Assembly (NCBI RefSeq): GCF_014650695.1
Contig: NZ_BMVL01000019.1
Span: forward strand, 62,001-126,000
Direction of reading: 5' to 3'
Origin: Streptomyces avidinii
Lineage (GTDB): Bacteria; Actinomycetota; Actinomycetes; Streptomycetales; Streptomycetaceae
DNA: 64,000 nucleotides
Shown here piece after piece: positions 41,228 to 50,358 of this stretch. Positions within the stretch are counted from its first letter, which is position 1. Each line of letters starts with the position of its first letter. The notes below the pieces were generated by a model, which worked only from the letters and a program-made list of their open reading frames with translations, was not told the DNA's origin and did no database searches. A program made the translations under genes and the position numbers.

Positions 41228-42490
41228 TCAGCAGCCGTCGCAGGGACAGCAGCAGCAGTCGTCGCATCCGCAGTTGCTGCAGCAGTCGCAGCCGTCGCAG
41301 CAGTCCTCGCCGTCGCAGAGCGGCTCGCGCCGCTCCCGCGACCACGGACCTTCGTACTCGGTGCAGCACATCTGGCAGGTGCAGAACAGCCCGATGGCCA
41401 CCGCGCAGCCCGCGAGCAGCCCGCGGCGCGGCCGCTGCGGGGGCAGCCCACCGCCGCCGCCACCGCCGCCGGGCCCCATGGGCGGAGGCATACCCGGCCC
41501 GCCGGGGGCCTGCGGAGCGTTCGGGGCGTAGGGGTTGCCGCCGTACGGGTTCGCGCCGTACGGGTCCACCGCGGGGCCGCCCGCGTACGGGTTTCCTCCC
41601 TGCCCGGCGGAGGCCGTCGCGGTATGGCCGCAGCTACTGGTCCCGAAGGACCGGTCCACCGAGGTGCGCAGTTCGTGCACGAGCAGCCGGTGGGCGAGCC
41701 CCGCGTCCGTGAACTCGACCTCGCGCAGGGCCAGCCGGATGCCGTGGAGGGCGTCGTCGCAGAGCCTGCGGGCCTCGGTGAGCGAGGTGCCGGTGGCGGT
41801 GAGCGGGTTCCAGGCGCCCGCGACGGCGTCGGCGCCCTGGTCCTCCACCGCGTCCAGCAGGTGCGCGAGCCGGCCGAAGTACCTGCCCGCCTCGGCCAGC
41901 GCGGGGGCGTTGCCCGGCCGTCCGGCCAGCTGTGCGGTATGGGCGAAGGCGGCGGCCGTCGCGGTCTCCGTCGGCTCGGTCACCACGAGCACGGGAGTGC
42001 CCGGGCCGGCCAGCGTCTCGATGCCCGCCTGCCGGTCCACGGCGTCGACGAGCACCGCGGTGTCGAAGCCGAGCGAGGCTCCGGTGCGGGCCCCGGCCCG
42101 GTCCCAGCCGCGGGCCACCTTGCGGGCGGCCGCGGCTATGGGGGCGCGGGCCAACAGCCCGTCCCGGTCGGCGACGTGGTCGCGCACCTTGGCGGAGGCG
42201 AGCACGAGCGAGACGGCGGCGGCGAGCCGCGCGCCCTCGCCCTGGGCGACGGAGGCGGTGCGCATCCCGCGCAGCGGGCAGGGCCCCGCGGTGCGCCGGG
42301 CACCGGGCGCCGGACCGGACTGAGCCTCCGTCAGAACGGAGACCAGCAGCCCGTCGTAGTTCGTAACGATTCGGGCGAACTGTCCGTGATCCCCCCGAAG
42401 TGCCAGGCACAGCCCGCACAAATGGGCCATCCACTCCGCCTTGAACCGCTCTCCCAACCGGTGCGTGCAGGGCCTGACGATGCCGAACAA
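41228..42490 (-). CDS. DUF5685 protein with cysteine-rich C-terminal tail
   Basis: 420 aa from the TTG at 42490 (GGGGGAAC ribosome site; homologues I recall start at FGIVRPC); ATG 42529 is an alternative adding 13 residues. N-terminal signature FGIVRPCTHRLGERFKAEWMAHLCGLCLALRGDHGQFAR, with cysteines that may bind metal, followed by a helical domain to about 290. Then a Gly/Pro/Tyr/Asn linker with NPYAGG and NPYGGNPY repeats, a hydrophobic segment GLLAGCAVAIGLFCTC, and a final stretch with about 20 cysteines ending CCCCPCDGC. The tail suggests metal binding or a cysteine-rich membrane patch. Function unknown. Confidence 0.82.
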   Translation of the reverse strand: MFGIVRPCTHRLGERFKAEWMAHLCGLCLALRGDHGQFARIVTNYDGLLVSVLTEAQSGPAPGARRTAGPCPLRGMRTASVAQGEGARLAAAVSLVLASAKVRDHVADRDGLLARAPIAAAARKVARGWDRAGARTGASLGFDTAVLVDAVDRQAGIETLAGPGTPVLVVTEPTETATAAAFAHTAQLAGRPGNAPALAEAGRYFGRLAHLLDAVEDQGADAVAGAWNPLTATGTSLTEARRLCDDALHGIRLALREVEFTDAGLAHRLLVHELRTSVDRSFGTSSCGHTATASAGQGGNPYAGGPAVDPYGANPYGGNPYAPNAPQAPGGPGMPPPMGPGGGGGGGGLPPQRPRRGLLAGCAVAIGLFCTCQMCCTEYEGPWSRERREPLCDGEDCCDGCDCCSNCGCDDCCCCPCDGC

Positions 42491-42774
42491 GCTGTTCCCC
42501 CGTGTGTCGTACGCGTGCTTGCCGGGCATCGTATCGACCCGCGTGTTTCACCCGTACGTCCGCATCGCTCACCCGTAAGGCGGCAGCGGTCGTATTTTCA
42601 CTCAGTCAGCAGTGGTAGCCACCAGGATCCTTGACCGTGCAACGGATGTTCTGCACCAGTACCGTCACGAAACCCCTGCGCGGCGACTATCCACTTGGCG
42701 CGTTGTCAGCATCATGGACGAGCATAGGGGCAGCGGAGAGAAGACAGACTGACCGCGGTGAAAGGAGGCAGTCC

Positions 42775-43224
42775 ATGGGTTCGGTGCGCAAGGCGAGTGC
42801 CTGGCTGGGTCTCGTGGAGGACAGCGACGACGAGCGCTACTACGACGACGACTACGCGGAGGCCGCCCAGGGGTCGGTGGCCGGCCCCGGCGAGCAGTGG
42901 GTCACCGACCCCCGGGTGCGGGTGGCCTCCGAGTCTGCCGTGGAGCACGGCCGTCGTATCGCGACGGTCACCCCGGACGGCTTCCGTGACGCACGGGGGA
43001 TCGGCGAGCTGTTCCGCGACGGGGTGCCGGTGATCGTCAACCTGTCGTCGATGGACCCGGGTGACGCGAAGCGCGTCGTCGACTTCGCGGCCGGACTGAC
43101 CTTCGGGCTGCGCGGGTCGATCGAGCGGGTGGCGACCAGGGTCTTCCTCCTGACCCCGGCCGACACCCAGATCGTCAGCGGCGAAGCGGGCGGCCGCTCG
43201 CGCGACTTCTTCAACCAGAGCTGA
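42775..43224 (+). CDS. sflA: SepF-like cell division protein (SflA-type)
   Basis: 149 aa, ATG 42775 after AAAGGAGG. MGSVRKASAWLGLVEDSDDERYYDDDY matches the SepF N-terminal membrane-targeting helix and acidic linker; residues about 65-145 form the SepF/DUF552 core (DGVPVIVNLSSMDPGDAKRVVDFAAGLTFGLRG, RVATRVFLLTPADTQI). SepF tethers FtsZ to the membrane. Streptomyces has SepF in the division cluster and two SepF-like proteins, SflA and SflB. Because the dcw genes are absent and the neighbours (ACAD, der block) match the S. coelicolor sflA region as I recall, SflA is the likely identity. A promoter-like TTGTCA-N16-TAGGGG is at 42703-42730. Confidence 0.85.
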   Translation: MGSVRKASAWLGLVEDSDDERYYDDDYAEAAQGSVAGPGEQWVTDPRVRVASESAVEHGRRIATVTPDGFRDARGIGELFRDGVPVIVNLSSMDPGDAKRVVDFAAGLTFGLRGSIERVATRVFLLTPADTQIVSGEAGGRSRDFFNQS

Positions 43225-43233
43225 GCAGGGCTC

Positions 43234-44403
43234 TCACCGGAAGGCGTCCAGCCCGGTGAGCGCCTTGCCCAGCACCAGCTGGTGCATCTCGACAGTGCCC
43301 TCGTAGGTGAGGACCGATTCGAGGTTGGTGGCGTGCCGCATGACGGGATATTCGAGGGAGATCCCGTTGGCACCGAGGATGGTCCGCGCGGTACGGCAGA
43401 TCTCGATGGCCTCGCGGACGTTGTTGAGCTTGCCGAAGCTGATCTGCTCCGGCCGCAGGGTGCCCGCGTCCATCCGCCGGCCCAGGTGGTGGGCGAGCAG
43501 GATGCCCTTGTGGAGTTCCAGGGCCATGTCCGCCAGCTTGGCCTGGGTGAGCTGGAAGCCGCCGATCGGCCTGCCGAACTGCTCCCGCGTCCTCGCGTAG
43601 TCGAGCGCGGACTCGAAACTGGCCCGCGCCGCGCCCATGGATCCCCAGATGATCCCGTACCGCGCGTGGCTGAGGCAGCCGAGCGGCCCCTTGAGCCCGG
43701 TGACCTGCGGCAGCACCGCGTCCGCGGGCAGCCGTACGTCGTCCATCACCAGCTCGCTGGTGACGCTGGCCCGCAGCGACCACTTGTGCTTGATCTCCGG
43801 CGCGGAGAACCCGGGGGTGTCGGTGGGCACCGCGAAGCCGCGGATCCCGTCGTCGGTCTGCGCCCACACCACGGCGACGGCCGCCACGGAACCGTTGGTG
43901 ATCCACATCTTGCGGCCGTTCAGCACCCAGTCCGTGCCGTCGCGCTTGGCGTAGGTCCGCATCGCCGCGGGGTCCGACCCCACATCGGGCTCGGTCAGCC
44001 CGAAGCAGCCGATCAGCTCGCCCGCCGCCATACCGGGCAGCCAGCGCTGCTTCTGCTCCTCGGAGCCGTACTTCCAGATCGCGTACATGGCGAGCGAGCC
44101 CTGCACCGAGACGAGCGAACGGATCCCGGAGTCGGCGGCCTCCAGCTCCAGGCAGGCGAGCCCGTACTGCACGGCACTGGCGCCGGCGCACCCGTACCCC
44201 TGGAGGGACATCCCGAGCGCCCCGATGGCGCCGAGCTCCCGCGCCAGCTCCCGGATCCCGGGCAGCTCGCCGTCCTCGTACCACTGCGCGATGTTCGGCA
44301 GCACCCGGTCGGCGGCCCAGGCACGCACGGTGTCCCGGACGGCGAGGTCCTCGGGCCCGAGGAGCTCGTCGAGCCCGAGCGGATCGGTGGGAACGAAGGA
44401 CAC
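43234..44403 (-). CDS. acyl-CoA dehydrogenase, glutaryl-CoA dehydrogenase-like
   Basis: 389 aa. FAD-dependent ACAD fold with FGLTEPDVGSDPAAMRTYAKR, NGRKMWITNGSVA and the C-terminal VLTYEGTVEMHQLVLGKALTG, where the Glu of YEGT is the catalytic base. The RSLVSVQGSLAMYAIWKYGSEEQKQRWLPG block resembles glutaryl-CoA dehydrogenase, which oxidises and decarboxylates glutaryl-CoA to crotonyl-CoA in lysine/tryptophan breakdown. No partner genes are nearby, so another short dicarboxylyl or acyl-CoA is possible. It is convergent with sflA (9 bp between stops). An inverted repeat lies 36 bp upstream. Confidence 0.88.
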   Translation of the reverse strand: MSFVPTDPLGLDELLGPEDLAVRDTVRAWAADRVLPNIAQWYEDGELPGIRELARELGAIGALGMSLQGYGCAGASAVQYGLACLELEAADSGIRSLVSVQGSLAMYAIWKYGSEEQKQRWLPGMAAGELIGCFGLTEPDVGSDPAAMRTYAKRDGTDWVLNGRKMWITNGSVAAVAVVWAQTDDGIRGFAVPTDTPGFSAPEIKHKWSLRASVTSELVMDDVRLPADAVLPQVTGLKGPLGCLSHARYGIIWGSMGAARASFESALDYARTREQFGRPIGGFQLTQAKLADMALELHKGILLAHHLGRRMDAGTLRPEQISFGKLNNVREAIEICRTARTILGANGISLEYPVMRHATNLESVLTYEGTVEMHQLVLGKALTGLDAFR

Positions 44404-44438
44404 GGGGGCCTCCCGGCGGCCTGAGCAGGAACCTAGCA

Positions 44439-44454
44439 GCGCAAGTTTTTGCGC
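44439..44454. promoter_or_regulatory. inverted repeat upstream of the acyl-CoA dehydrogenase
   Basis: GCGCAAGTTTTTGCGC: perfect 6-bp arms GCGCAA/TTGCGC around 4 bp, 36 bp before the ACAD start and likely in its core promoter or leader. Candidate regulator site. Confidence 0.5.
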
Positions 44455-44538
44455 TCGGCCGACGCTATTAGCCCTTGCCGGGCAAATCCAGTCCCACTTG
44501 TCGAGGCCGCTGCTCCGGCCCCGCCGAGGCGCTCTTCC

Positions 44539-44624
44539 AGCCCGGCCGACGCTTGCGGCGCCCGTCCAGCCCTGCCGGCGTTCGACGCGCGGGGGTTCGG
44601 GGGCGGCGCCCCGGCAACGGCGCC
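44539..44624. repeat. dispersed intergenic GC-rich repeat, copy B
   Basis: Contains CCTGCCGGCGTTCGACGCGC and GGGGGCGGCGCCCCGGCAACG, matching copy A (10183-10242) and copy C (56475-56533). It is preceded by a degenerate half-copy (AGCCCGGCCGACGCTTGCGG). It follows the MFS gene and could fold into a terminator hairpin. Confidence 0.6.
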
Positions 44625-44649
44625 GTACCCGCGGGCCGGCCGGACGGTG

Positions 44650-46302
44650 TCAGCCCGCCTGCTCCACCGGGGTCGGCCGCGCCGCCTCCCCCTTCGCCTG
44701 CGCGGGCAACCGCACCGCCTCGCCGTCGGGCAGCGGCTCCACCGCCCCGCAATCCATCGCCCGCGGCAGCTTCAGCGCCATCACGGCCCCCGCCACCAAC
44801 AACGCCGCGCTGACCAGCAGGGTCACATGCAGTCCGTGCACGAACGACTGCCGCGCCGCGGCGTACAGCGAGGCCCCCGCCGGCCCCCCGAGGTGCGCGG
44901 CGATCTGGTAGGCCTCGCCCAGAGAATTCGCCGCGCCCGCCGAATCCGCCGCCGACACCCCCGGCACCCCGACCAGCCCCGGCCGGTACGCCGCGTTCAT
45001 CACGCTGCCCAGCAGCGCGATGCCGATGCCCGCGCCGAGCTGGTACGAGGTCTCGCCGATCGACGCCGCACCGCCCGCGGTCTCGGCCGGAGCCTCGCTC
45101 AGCATCGACTCGTACGCGGCGAACAGCGTGGTCTGCAGTCCGAAGCCGAGCAGGATGAAGCCGACGGTCAGGAGCAGCGGCCGGTCGTGCTGGCCCATCA
45201 GCGTCAGCAGCAGCACGGCGAAGGCGGTCAGGACGAAGCCCAGCGACACCATCGTGCGCGGCCCGATCCGGTTCAGGGTGTACGAGCCGGTGGCGCCCGC
45301 GGCCATCGCGGCGAAGGTCAGCGGCAGCAGCCGCAGGCCGGTCTCCAGCGGGCTGAGCTGCAGCACCAGCTGGAGGTACTGGACGGCGATCAGCTCCAGG
45401 CCCACCAGCGCCAGCATCGCGAGCACGATGCAGGCGACCGACGTGGAGAAGGCGGCCCGCGAGAACATCCGGATGTCGATCAGCGGGTGCTCACGCCGCT
45501 TCTGCCGGCGCACGAACAGTACGAGCAGCACCACGCCGACCAGCAGCGGGAGCAGTGCCTCGGCGTCGAGGAGCCGGCGCTCGGCGCCCAGCCGCTTGAT
45601 GCCGAGCACCGCGCCGAGCACACCGCCGGCGGCCATCAGCGCACCGAGTACGTCCCACGGCCCGTCGGCGGCGCCGCGCGACTCCGGCAGCAGCCAGCGC
45701 CCGAGCGGCACGATGAGTGCCATCAGCGGGATGTTGATGAGGAAGACGGAGCCCCACCAGAAGTGCTGGACGAGGAAGCCGCCGAGCACCGGGCCGCTGG
45801 CCGCGCCGATGGCGGCGACCGCGGTCCAGATGCCGATGGCGAGCGCCCGCTCGCGCCGGTCGGGGAAGACCTGGCGCAGGATCGACAGGGTGGCGGGCAT
45901 GATCATCGCGCCGCCGATGCCGAGCAGGGCGCGCGCGGCGATGAGGACCTGGGCGTTGTCGGCGAGGGCCGCTATCGCGGAGGCCACGCCGAAGAGTCCG
46001 TAGCCGAGGAGGAGGATGCGGCGGCGGCCGACGCGGTCGCCGAGGGTGCCGAAGAGGATCAGCAGGGAGGCGCAGACCAGCGGGTAGGCGTCGACGATCC
46101 AGAGGAGCTCGATCGACCCGGGGCGCAGGTCCTCGGTGACGGAGGGGACAGCGACGTGCAGGATCGTCGCGTCGAGCGCGACGAGGACCAGGCTGATGCA
46201 GAGGACCGCCAGGACGACCCAGCGGTTGACCCCGCCGGAAGCCGCGCCGATCCGCTGCCAGGGGGAAGGGGTCCCGACTCCGGCCGCGTTCGTCCCCGAC
46301 AT
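44650..46302 (-). CDS. DHA2-type MFS drug exporter (EmrB/QacA family)
   Basis: 550 aa from ATG 46302 (GGGAGG). About 14 membrane helices. Signatures: LVLVALDATILHVAVPSVTEDL in TM1, the TM2-3 motif A LGDRVGRRRILLLGYG, and the antiporter motif C in TM5, ASGPVLGGFLVQHFWWGSVFLINIP. DHA2 pumps export antiseptics, dyes or antibiotics using the proton gradient. The charged C-terminal tail (EGEAVRLPAQAKGEAARP-like) is cytosolic. No TetR/MarR gene is adjacent; the divergent neighbour is the PIG-V-like enzyme, 293 bp away. Confidence 0.92.
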   Translation of the reverse strand: MSGTNAAGVGTPSPWQRIGAASGGVNRWVVLAVLCISLVLVALDATILHVAVPSVTEDLRPGSIELLWIVDAYPLVCASLLILFGTLGDRVGRRRILLLGYGLFGVASAIAALADNAQVLIAARALLGIGGAMIMPATLSILRQVFPDRRERALAIGIWTAVAAIGAASGPVLGGFLVQHFWWGSVFLINIPLMALIVPLGRWLLPESRGAADGPWDVLGALMAAGGVLGAVLGIKRLGAERRLLDAEALLPLLVGVVLLVLFVRRQKRREHPLIDIRMFSRAAFSTSVACIVLAMLALVGLELIAVQYLQLVLQLSPLETGLRLLPLTFAAMAAGATGSYTLNRIGPRTMVSLGFVLTAFAVLLLTLMGQHDRPLLLTVGFILLGFGLQTTLFAAYESMLSEAPAETAGGAASIGETSYQLGAGIGIALLGSVMNAAYRPGLVGVPGVSAADSAGAANSLGEAYQIAAHLGGPAGASLYAAARQSFVHGLHVTLLVSAALLVAGAVMALKLPRAMDCGAVEPLPDGEAVRLPAQAKGEAARPTPVEQAG

Positions 46303-46595
46303 GCATGTACCTCCCAGGTGATCCCTCGCGCTCGGCGGACCAGCGTCTTGCGGAGCCACGGGGGGGGGTGCGCTGTGCGGCGTCCAACGGGGTCCGGCAT
46401 CGACACGCGAGTGAACGGTCAGCGTACGCGAGTTCGCATGTGCCACACGTGGTCAAGCTCTCATCCCCCCGGCGGCCCCCGTGTGGCGTACGCCACTCAC
46501 CTCCCCCTCGGCCCTCCCCCGCGTACACGCATGCTCACGGTCCGTGGTTCTGGCCCCCCGGCCCGCGAGCCGCTTCACCGGCGCCACCGATAATC

Positions 46596-47711
46596 ATGCC
46601 CGTGAAGGATCTTGGATTTCGCCGGGCCGCGCCCGCACTGGCCGTCTTCGCCGCGGTCCGGCTGCTCGGGCTGACCGTGCTCGCGGTGTGGGGCGCGGCG
46701 GTCGGCAGCAGCCCGCACACGCTGCTGTCGGCCCGCTGGGACTCGCTCTGGTACGCCCGCATCGCCGCGGAGGGGTACGGGTACGAGGTGGTCCTCCCGA
46801 ACGGGGACGTGCACTCGAACCTGGCGTTCTTCCCGCTGCTGCCGTGGCTGGAACGGGTGGTGTCGGCTGCGACCGGGCTCTCGTACGGCTCCGCGGGGCT
46901 GGTGGTGTCGGTGGTCGCGGGCCTCGCCGCGGCCTGGGGGATCTTCGCGGTGGCCGATCTGGTCCACGGCCGCCGGGCCGGGCTGTTCGCGGTCGCCCTG
47001 TGGGCGGCGCTGCCCGTCGGGATCGTGCAGTCCATGGCGTACAGCGAGTCGCTGTTCACCGCCCTGGCCGCCTGGGCGCTCTACGGGGCCCTGCGCGGTC
47101 GGTGGCTGACGGCCGGGCTGCTCGCGGCCGGGGCCGGACTGACCCGCCCGGTCGGTGCGGCCGTGGTCGCGGCGGTGTGGGTGGCCGCCGTACTGGCCCG
47201 GCGGCGCGGGGAGCGGTCCTGGCGGACGGTCGCCGGCGCACTGCTGGCTCCGGCGGGCGCTGCGGCGTACGTGCTGTGGGTCGGTGCGCGCACCGGGGGC
47301 GGACTGCTCGGCTATCTGGACGTGCAGGGCGGCTGGGGCAACGGCTTCGACGGCGGCTGGGCGTTCGCGCGGTTCGTCGGGGCGAAGCTGGCCTCGTCCG
47401 CGTTCCTCGCCGGGGTGGGACTGGTCGCGGGGGTCGTGCTGGTGCTCTGGCTGTACGGGAAGTGCGTCCGGCAGCGGCAGCCGGTGCCGCTGCTCGTGTA
47501 CTGCGGGATCGTCGTGGCGCTGGCGCTGTGCGCGTCGGGGTACTTCGGCTCCAAGCCGCGGCTGCTGCTTCCGGCCTTCCCGTTGATGCTGCCGCCCGCG
47601 GTGGCGCTGGCGCGCCGGCGGACCGGGCGGGCGGTGTCGGTGGTGGGCGCGCTGGCGGTGGCCTCGGCGGTCTACGGGGCGTTCTGGCTGAACGGCTCGG
47701 GTCCTCCGTAG
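46596..47711 (+). CDS. PIG-V-like membrane glycosyltransferase
   Basis: 371 aa with about 8-10 membrane helices. LLSARWDSLWYARIAAEGYGYE near residue 43 is the WDSxWYxxIA loop of PIG-V/GT-C mannosyltransferases, and NLAFFPLLPWLER, AYSESLFTALAAWALYG and GAGLTRPVGAAV are also conserved. Such enzymes use a polyprenyl-phosphate sugar to glycosylate a lipid or protein on the outer face of the membrane. Donor and acceptor are not known. ATG 46596 is chosen because hydrophobic sequence starts soon after MPVKDLGFRR. Confidence 0.83.
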   Translation: MPVKDLGFRRAAPALAVFAAVRLLGLTVLAVWGAAVGSSPHTLLSARWDSLWYARIAAEGYGYEVVLPNGDVHSNLAFFPLLPWLERVVSAATGLSYGSAGLVVSVVAGLAAAWGIFAVADLVHGRRAGLFAVALWAALPVGIVQSMAYSESLFTALAAWALYGALRGRWLTAGLLAAGAGLTRPVGAAVVAAVWVAAVLARRRGERSWRTVAGALLAPAGAAAYVLWVGARTGGGLLGYLDVQGGWGNGFDGGWAFARFVGAKLASSAFLAGVGLVAGVVLVLWLYGKCVRQRQPVPLLVYCGIVVALALCASGYFGSKPRLLLPAFPLMLPPAVALARRRTGRAVSVVGALAVASAVYGAFWLNGSGPP

Positions 47712-47952
47712 AGCCGGCACGTCACGGAACGGATCATTCCCATCCATCTTTCGGCAAAAGAAATGACCCGTAGGGCAATAAAGTCCCGATAAGCGGCCGA
47801 AACAATTCTCGAAGCAGTGGATCAAGAAGCTTCCAACCGCAGTCGAAATAGCGGGAATTAAGTCCCGCATGAGACCAACTCCACATCACATGGTCATCAC
47901 AAAGCCCGCGATTCGCCCAGGCCGACCAGCGGCGGGCGGTAACGTCGATTGA

Positions 47953-49059
47953 GTGCGTACCGACCAAATCCTGACCCGTCTGGAGCGGGTGTTCGCCCGG
48001 CTGGACCGGGAACCAGAGCGACCGGCTCATCTGCAAACTCCGCAGATGAGCCGGCACCGCGTCGTGCTCCTGGGATCGACCCTCGCGTTCTACCTCGCAA
48101 TCGTGGTTGCCGTACTGACCACTTCCTGGCTGGTCCGGCTGGACTGGCAGATCATGTTCTTCCGGCCCTACGAGCAGTGGCCGCAACTGCACGCCTTCCT
48201 CGACTATCTCGTCGTGCTCGGCCAGCGCGGACCCACCGCGGTCATGGTCGCCGCCTGGCTCGGCTGGCGCTCCTGGCGGCAGCACACCCTGCGCCCGCTG
48301 ATCACCCTCGCCGTCGCGCTGCTGCTGCTCAACGTCACCGTCGGTGCCGTCAAGCTCGGCCTCGGCCGGCTCGGCCCGCACTACGCCACGGAGATCGGAT
48401 CCGCCGAACTCTTCGCCGGTGGCGATATATTCCCTTCCGGCCACACCGCCAACGCCGTTGTGACCTGGGGAATCCTGGCCTATCTGGCCTCGACCGGAGT
48501 CACCCGGCGGGTGCTGTCCATCGTGTCCGCCGTCGTCTCGCTGAGCGTCGGCGCCACGACCGTGTACCTCGGTACCCACTGGGTCAGCGACGTCCTGCTC
48601 GGGTGGTCCGCGGGCCTGCTGATCATGCTGGCCCTCCCCTGGTTCGAACCGCTCATCGCCCGGACCGAGGCCTACGTCTTCGACCGGCGCGAGCTGCTGC
48701 GCCGCCGTGCCGAGACCGGACGGATGCCCGCGCCGGTCGTCTCCGCGCTGACCCCGCTGCTCTCGGCGGGCGGCAAGTGGCAGCTGCGCCCCGCGGCCGG
48801 CACCGGAGGGGAGCCGGTCCCGCAGCCCGTACCGGCCAACGTGGCAGCCACCGCCGCGACCTCGGCGGCGGCCACGACCGTGGCGGCCGTCGTCGCCGTG
48901 CACTCCTCGGCACCCCGGGCCACCGTGCACCCGGCCGGCCGGCCGCACGTGATCCGCTCCGAGCGGACCCCGGTCACCCCGGCCGGCAGCCGCCGCCCGC
49001 CGCACACCGACCGGGCCGCCGCCCGGGGGGCCGCGGCCCGTCCGGTCGCCGGCGGCTGA
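47953..49059 (+). CDS. PAP2-family membrane phosphatase
   Basis: 368 aa from GTG 47953. Six predicted helices. The three phosphatase motifs are KLGLGRLGP, FPSGHTANAVV and YLGTHWVSDVLLGW, supplying the catalytic histidines in the second and third. Likely substrates are undecaprenyl diphosphate or phosphatidate. The last 110 residues (Ala/Pro/Arg-rich) are a disordered cytosolic tail. TAACGT at 47940-47945, 7 nt before the start, would give a leaderless mRNA. Upstream 241 bp are AT-rich and gene-free. Confidence 0.9.
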   Translation: MRTDQILTRLERVFARLDREPERPAHLQTPQMSRHRVVLLGSTLAFYLAIVVAVLTTSWLVRLDWQIMFFRPYEQWPQLHAFLDYLVVLGQRGPTAVMVAAWLGWRSWRQHTLRPLITLAVALLLLNVTVGAVKLGLGRLGPHYATEIGSAELFAGGDIFPSGHTANAVVTWGILAYLASTGVTRRVLSIVSAVVSLSVGATTVYLGTHWVSDVLLGWSAGLLIMLALPWFEPLIARTEAYVFDRRELLRRRAETGRMPAPVVSALTPLLSAGGKWQLRPAAGTGGEPVPQPVPANVAATAATSAAATTVAAVVAVHSSAPRATVHPAGRPHVIRSERTPVTPAGSRRPPHTDRAAARGAAARPVAGG

Positions 49060-49103
49060 CCGGGGCGGGGGACGGTACGCACCACCTTCCCCCCGCGACA
49101 CCG

Positions 49104-49135
49104 AGGCGGGCCGGGTCCTCGGACCCGGCCCGCCT
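49104..49135 (+). terminator. terminator after the PAP2 gene
   Basis: AGGCGGGCCGGGTC and GACCCGGCCCGCCT form a perfect 14-bp stem around CTCG, 45 bp after the stop, followed by T-rich TCG. Very stable. Confidence 0.85.
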
Positions 49136-49307
49136 TCGCCGTTCGTCAGCGCCACGCCCGGACGTTCGTCCGTCCCGGGTCACGCTTGTGTCACAGAATA
49201 TCTACAGCCGCAAATTGTTTACCGGTCCGCGACACGCCCGGGATGCGGGCGGTTTGGAATTCGGCCCGGAGCCTGCGGAATTCATGTCCGGAATTGCCGT
49301 GATCACA

Positions 49308-49321
49308 CTGGTCCGGACCAG
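49308..49321. promoter_or_regulatory. DasR/HutC-like palindrome in a convergent gap
   Basis: CTGGTCCGGACCAG is a perfect 14-bp palindrome; with the preceding A it gives ACTGGTCCGGACCAGC, which differs from the DasR site ACTGGTCTAGACCA mainly in the central TA. It lies between two 3' ends (PAP2 and WYL genes), an odd place for an operator. The surrounding 49185-49350 stretch is AT-rich and without a supported gene. Confidence 0.35.
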
Positions 49322-49352
49322 CTGAATCCCCCTCAGGTCCGCTACATTTCCT

Positions 49353-50321
49353 TCACTTCTCCGGGTCCACGGCTCTGGTCAGGAGATCCCGCGCCCACCT
49401 GATCCGATCCGTCAGCTCGGGCGGCTCGACCACTTCGAACTCGCAGCCGAGCAGCATGACGTGAATCACCAGAACGTCCAGGTTCACCGCCCCGGTGCGC
49501 AGCAGGCAGCTCTCCCCGTCGACCGGTTCCAGGACTCCCTCGCTCGGCCCGATGATCCGCGCCGCGTCCTGCGCCGACACCTTCAGCCGCACCACCGCGC
49601 GGGCCGCGTACACCCGCTGCGACACGCCCTCGGAGACGTACGCGGCGAGGTCCTCGGCGGGCGGCGGGCGCGGGGTGAACCGTGGTCCGTGCGGCGGTCT
49701 GGGCTCGATCCGGTCGGCGCGGAAGGTCCGCCACGCCTCCCGGTCCAGGTCCCAGGCGACGAGGTACCAGCGGCGCTCGGTGCACACCAGCCGGTGCGGT
49801 TCGACCGTGCGGCGGCTGACGTTCCCCCGGTGGTCGCGGTACCCGAAGCGCAGCCGCTCGGCGTCGCGGCAGACGGAGGCCAGCTCGGTCAGCACCGAGG
49901 CGTCCACGGTGGACCGCTGCGCCCCGCGCAGCATCGGCACGGTGAACTCGTTGAGCGCGGACACCCTGCGCCGCAGCCGCGACGGCAGCACCTGCTCCAG
50001 TTTCGCGAGGGCCCGTACGGAGGCCTCCCCGATGCCCTCGACCCCGTTCCCGGCGGCGGTCCGCAGGCCCACGGCGACGGCCACGGCCTCGTCGTCGTCC
50101 AGCAGCAGCGGCGGCAGCTCGGCCCCCGCGCCCAACTGATAGCCGCCGCCGGTACCGGGGCTGGCGTTCACCGGGTATCCGAGCTCCCGCAACCGGTCCA
50201 CGTCCCGCCGGACCGTCCGCGCGGTGACTCCGAGCCGGTCCGCGAGGTCGGCGCCGGTCCATTCGCGGTGGGCCTGCAACAGGGAGAGCAGGCGCAGCAG
50301 TCGTGCGGAGGTGTCGAGCAT
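49353..50321 (-). CDS. WYL-domain HTH transcriptional regulator
   Basis: 322 aa. N-terminal winged HTH (about 1-60): SARLLRLLSLLQAHREWTGADLADRLGVTARTVRRDVDRLRELG, then the GGGYQL wing. The central WYL domain (about 140-230) has RLRFGYRDHRG, VEPHRLVCTERRWYLVAWD and WRTFRADRI; a WCX-like C-terminal extension follows. WYL domains bind ligands, often nucleic acid or nucleotides, and regulate stress or defence genes. No target is evident. The next gene upstream (MTB12-like) is 37 bp away on the same strand. Confidence 0.9.
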   Translation of the reverse strand: MLDTSARLLRLLSLLQAHREWTGADLADRLGVTARTVRRDVDRLRELGYPVNASPGTGGGYQLGAGAELPPLLLDDDEAVAVAVGLRTAAGNGVEGIGEASVRALAKLEQVLPSRLRRRVSALNEFTVPMLRGAQRSTVDASVLTELASVCRDAERLRFGYRDHRGNVSRRTVEPHRLVCTERRWYLVAWDLDREAWRTFRADRIEPRPPHGPRFTPRPPPAEDLAAYVSEGVSQRVYAARAVVRLKVSAQDAARIIGPSEGVLEPVDGESCLLRTGAVNLDVLVIHVMLLGCEFEVVEPPELTDRIRWARDLLTRAVDPEK

Positions 50322-50358
50322 CCCCCGAGTCTGCCAAAGCCCCGCGATCGGCCCGTAC

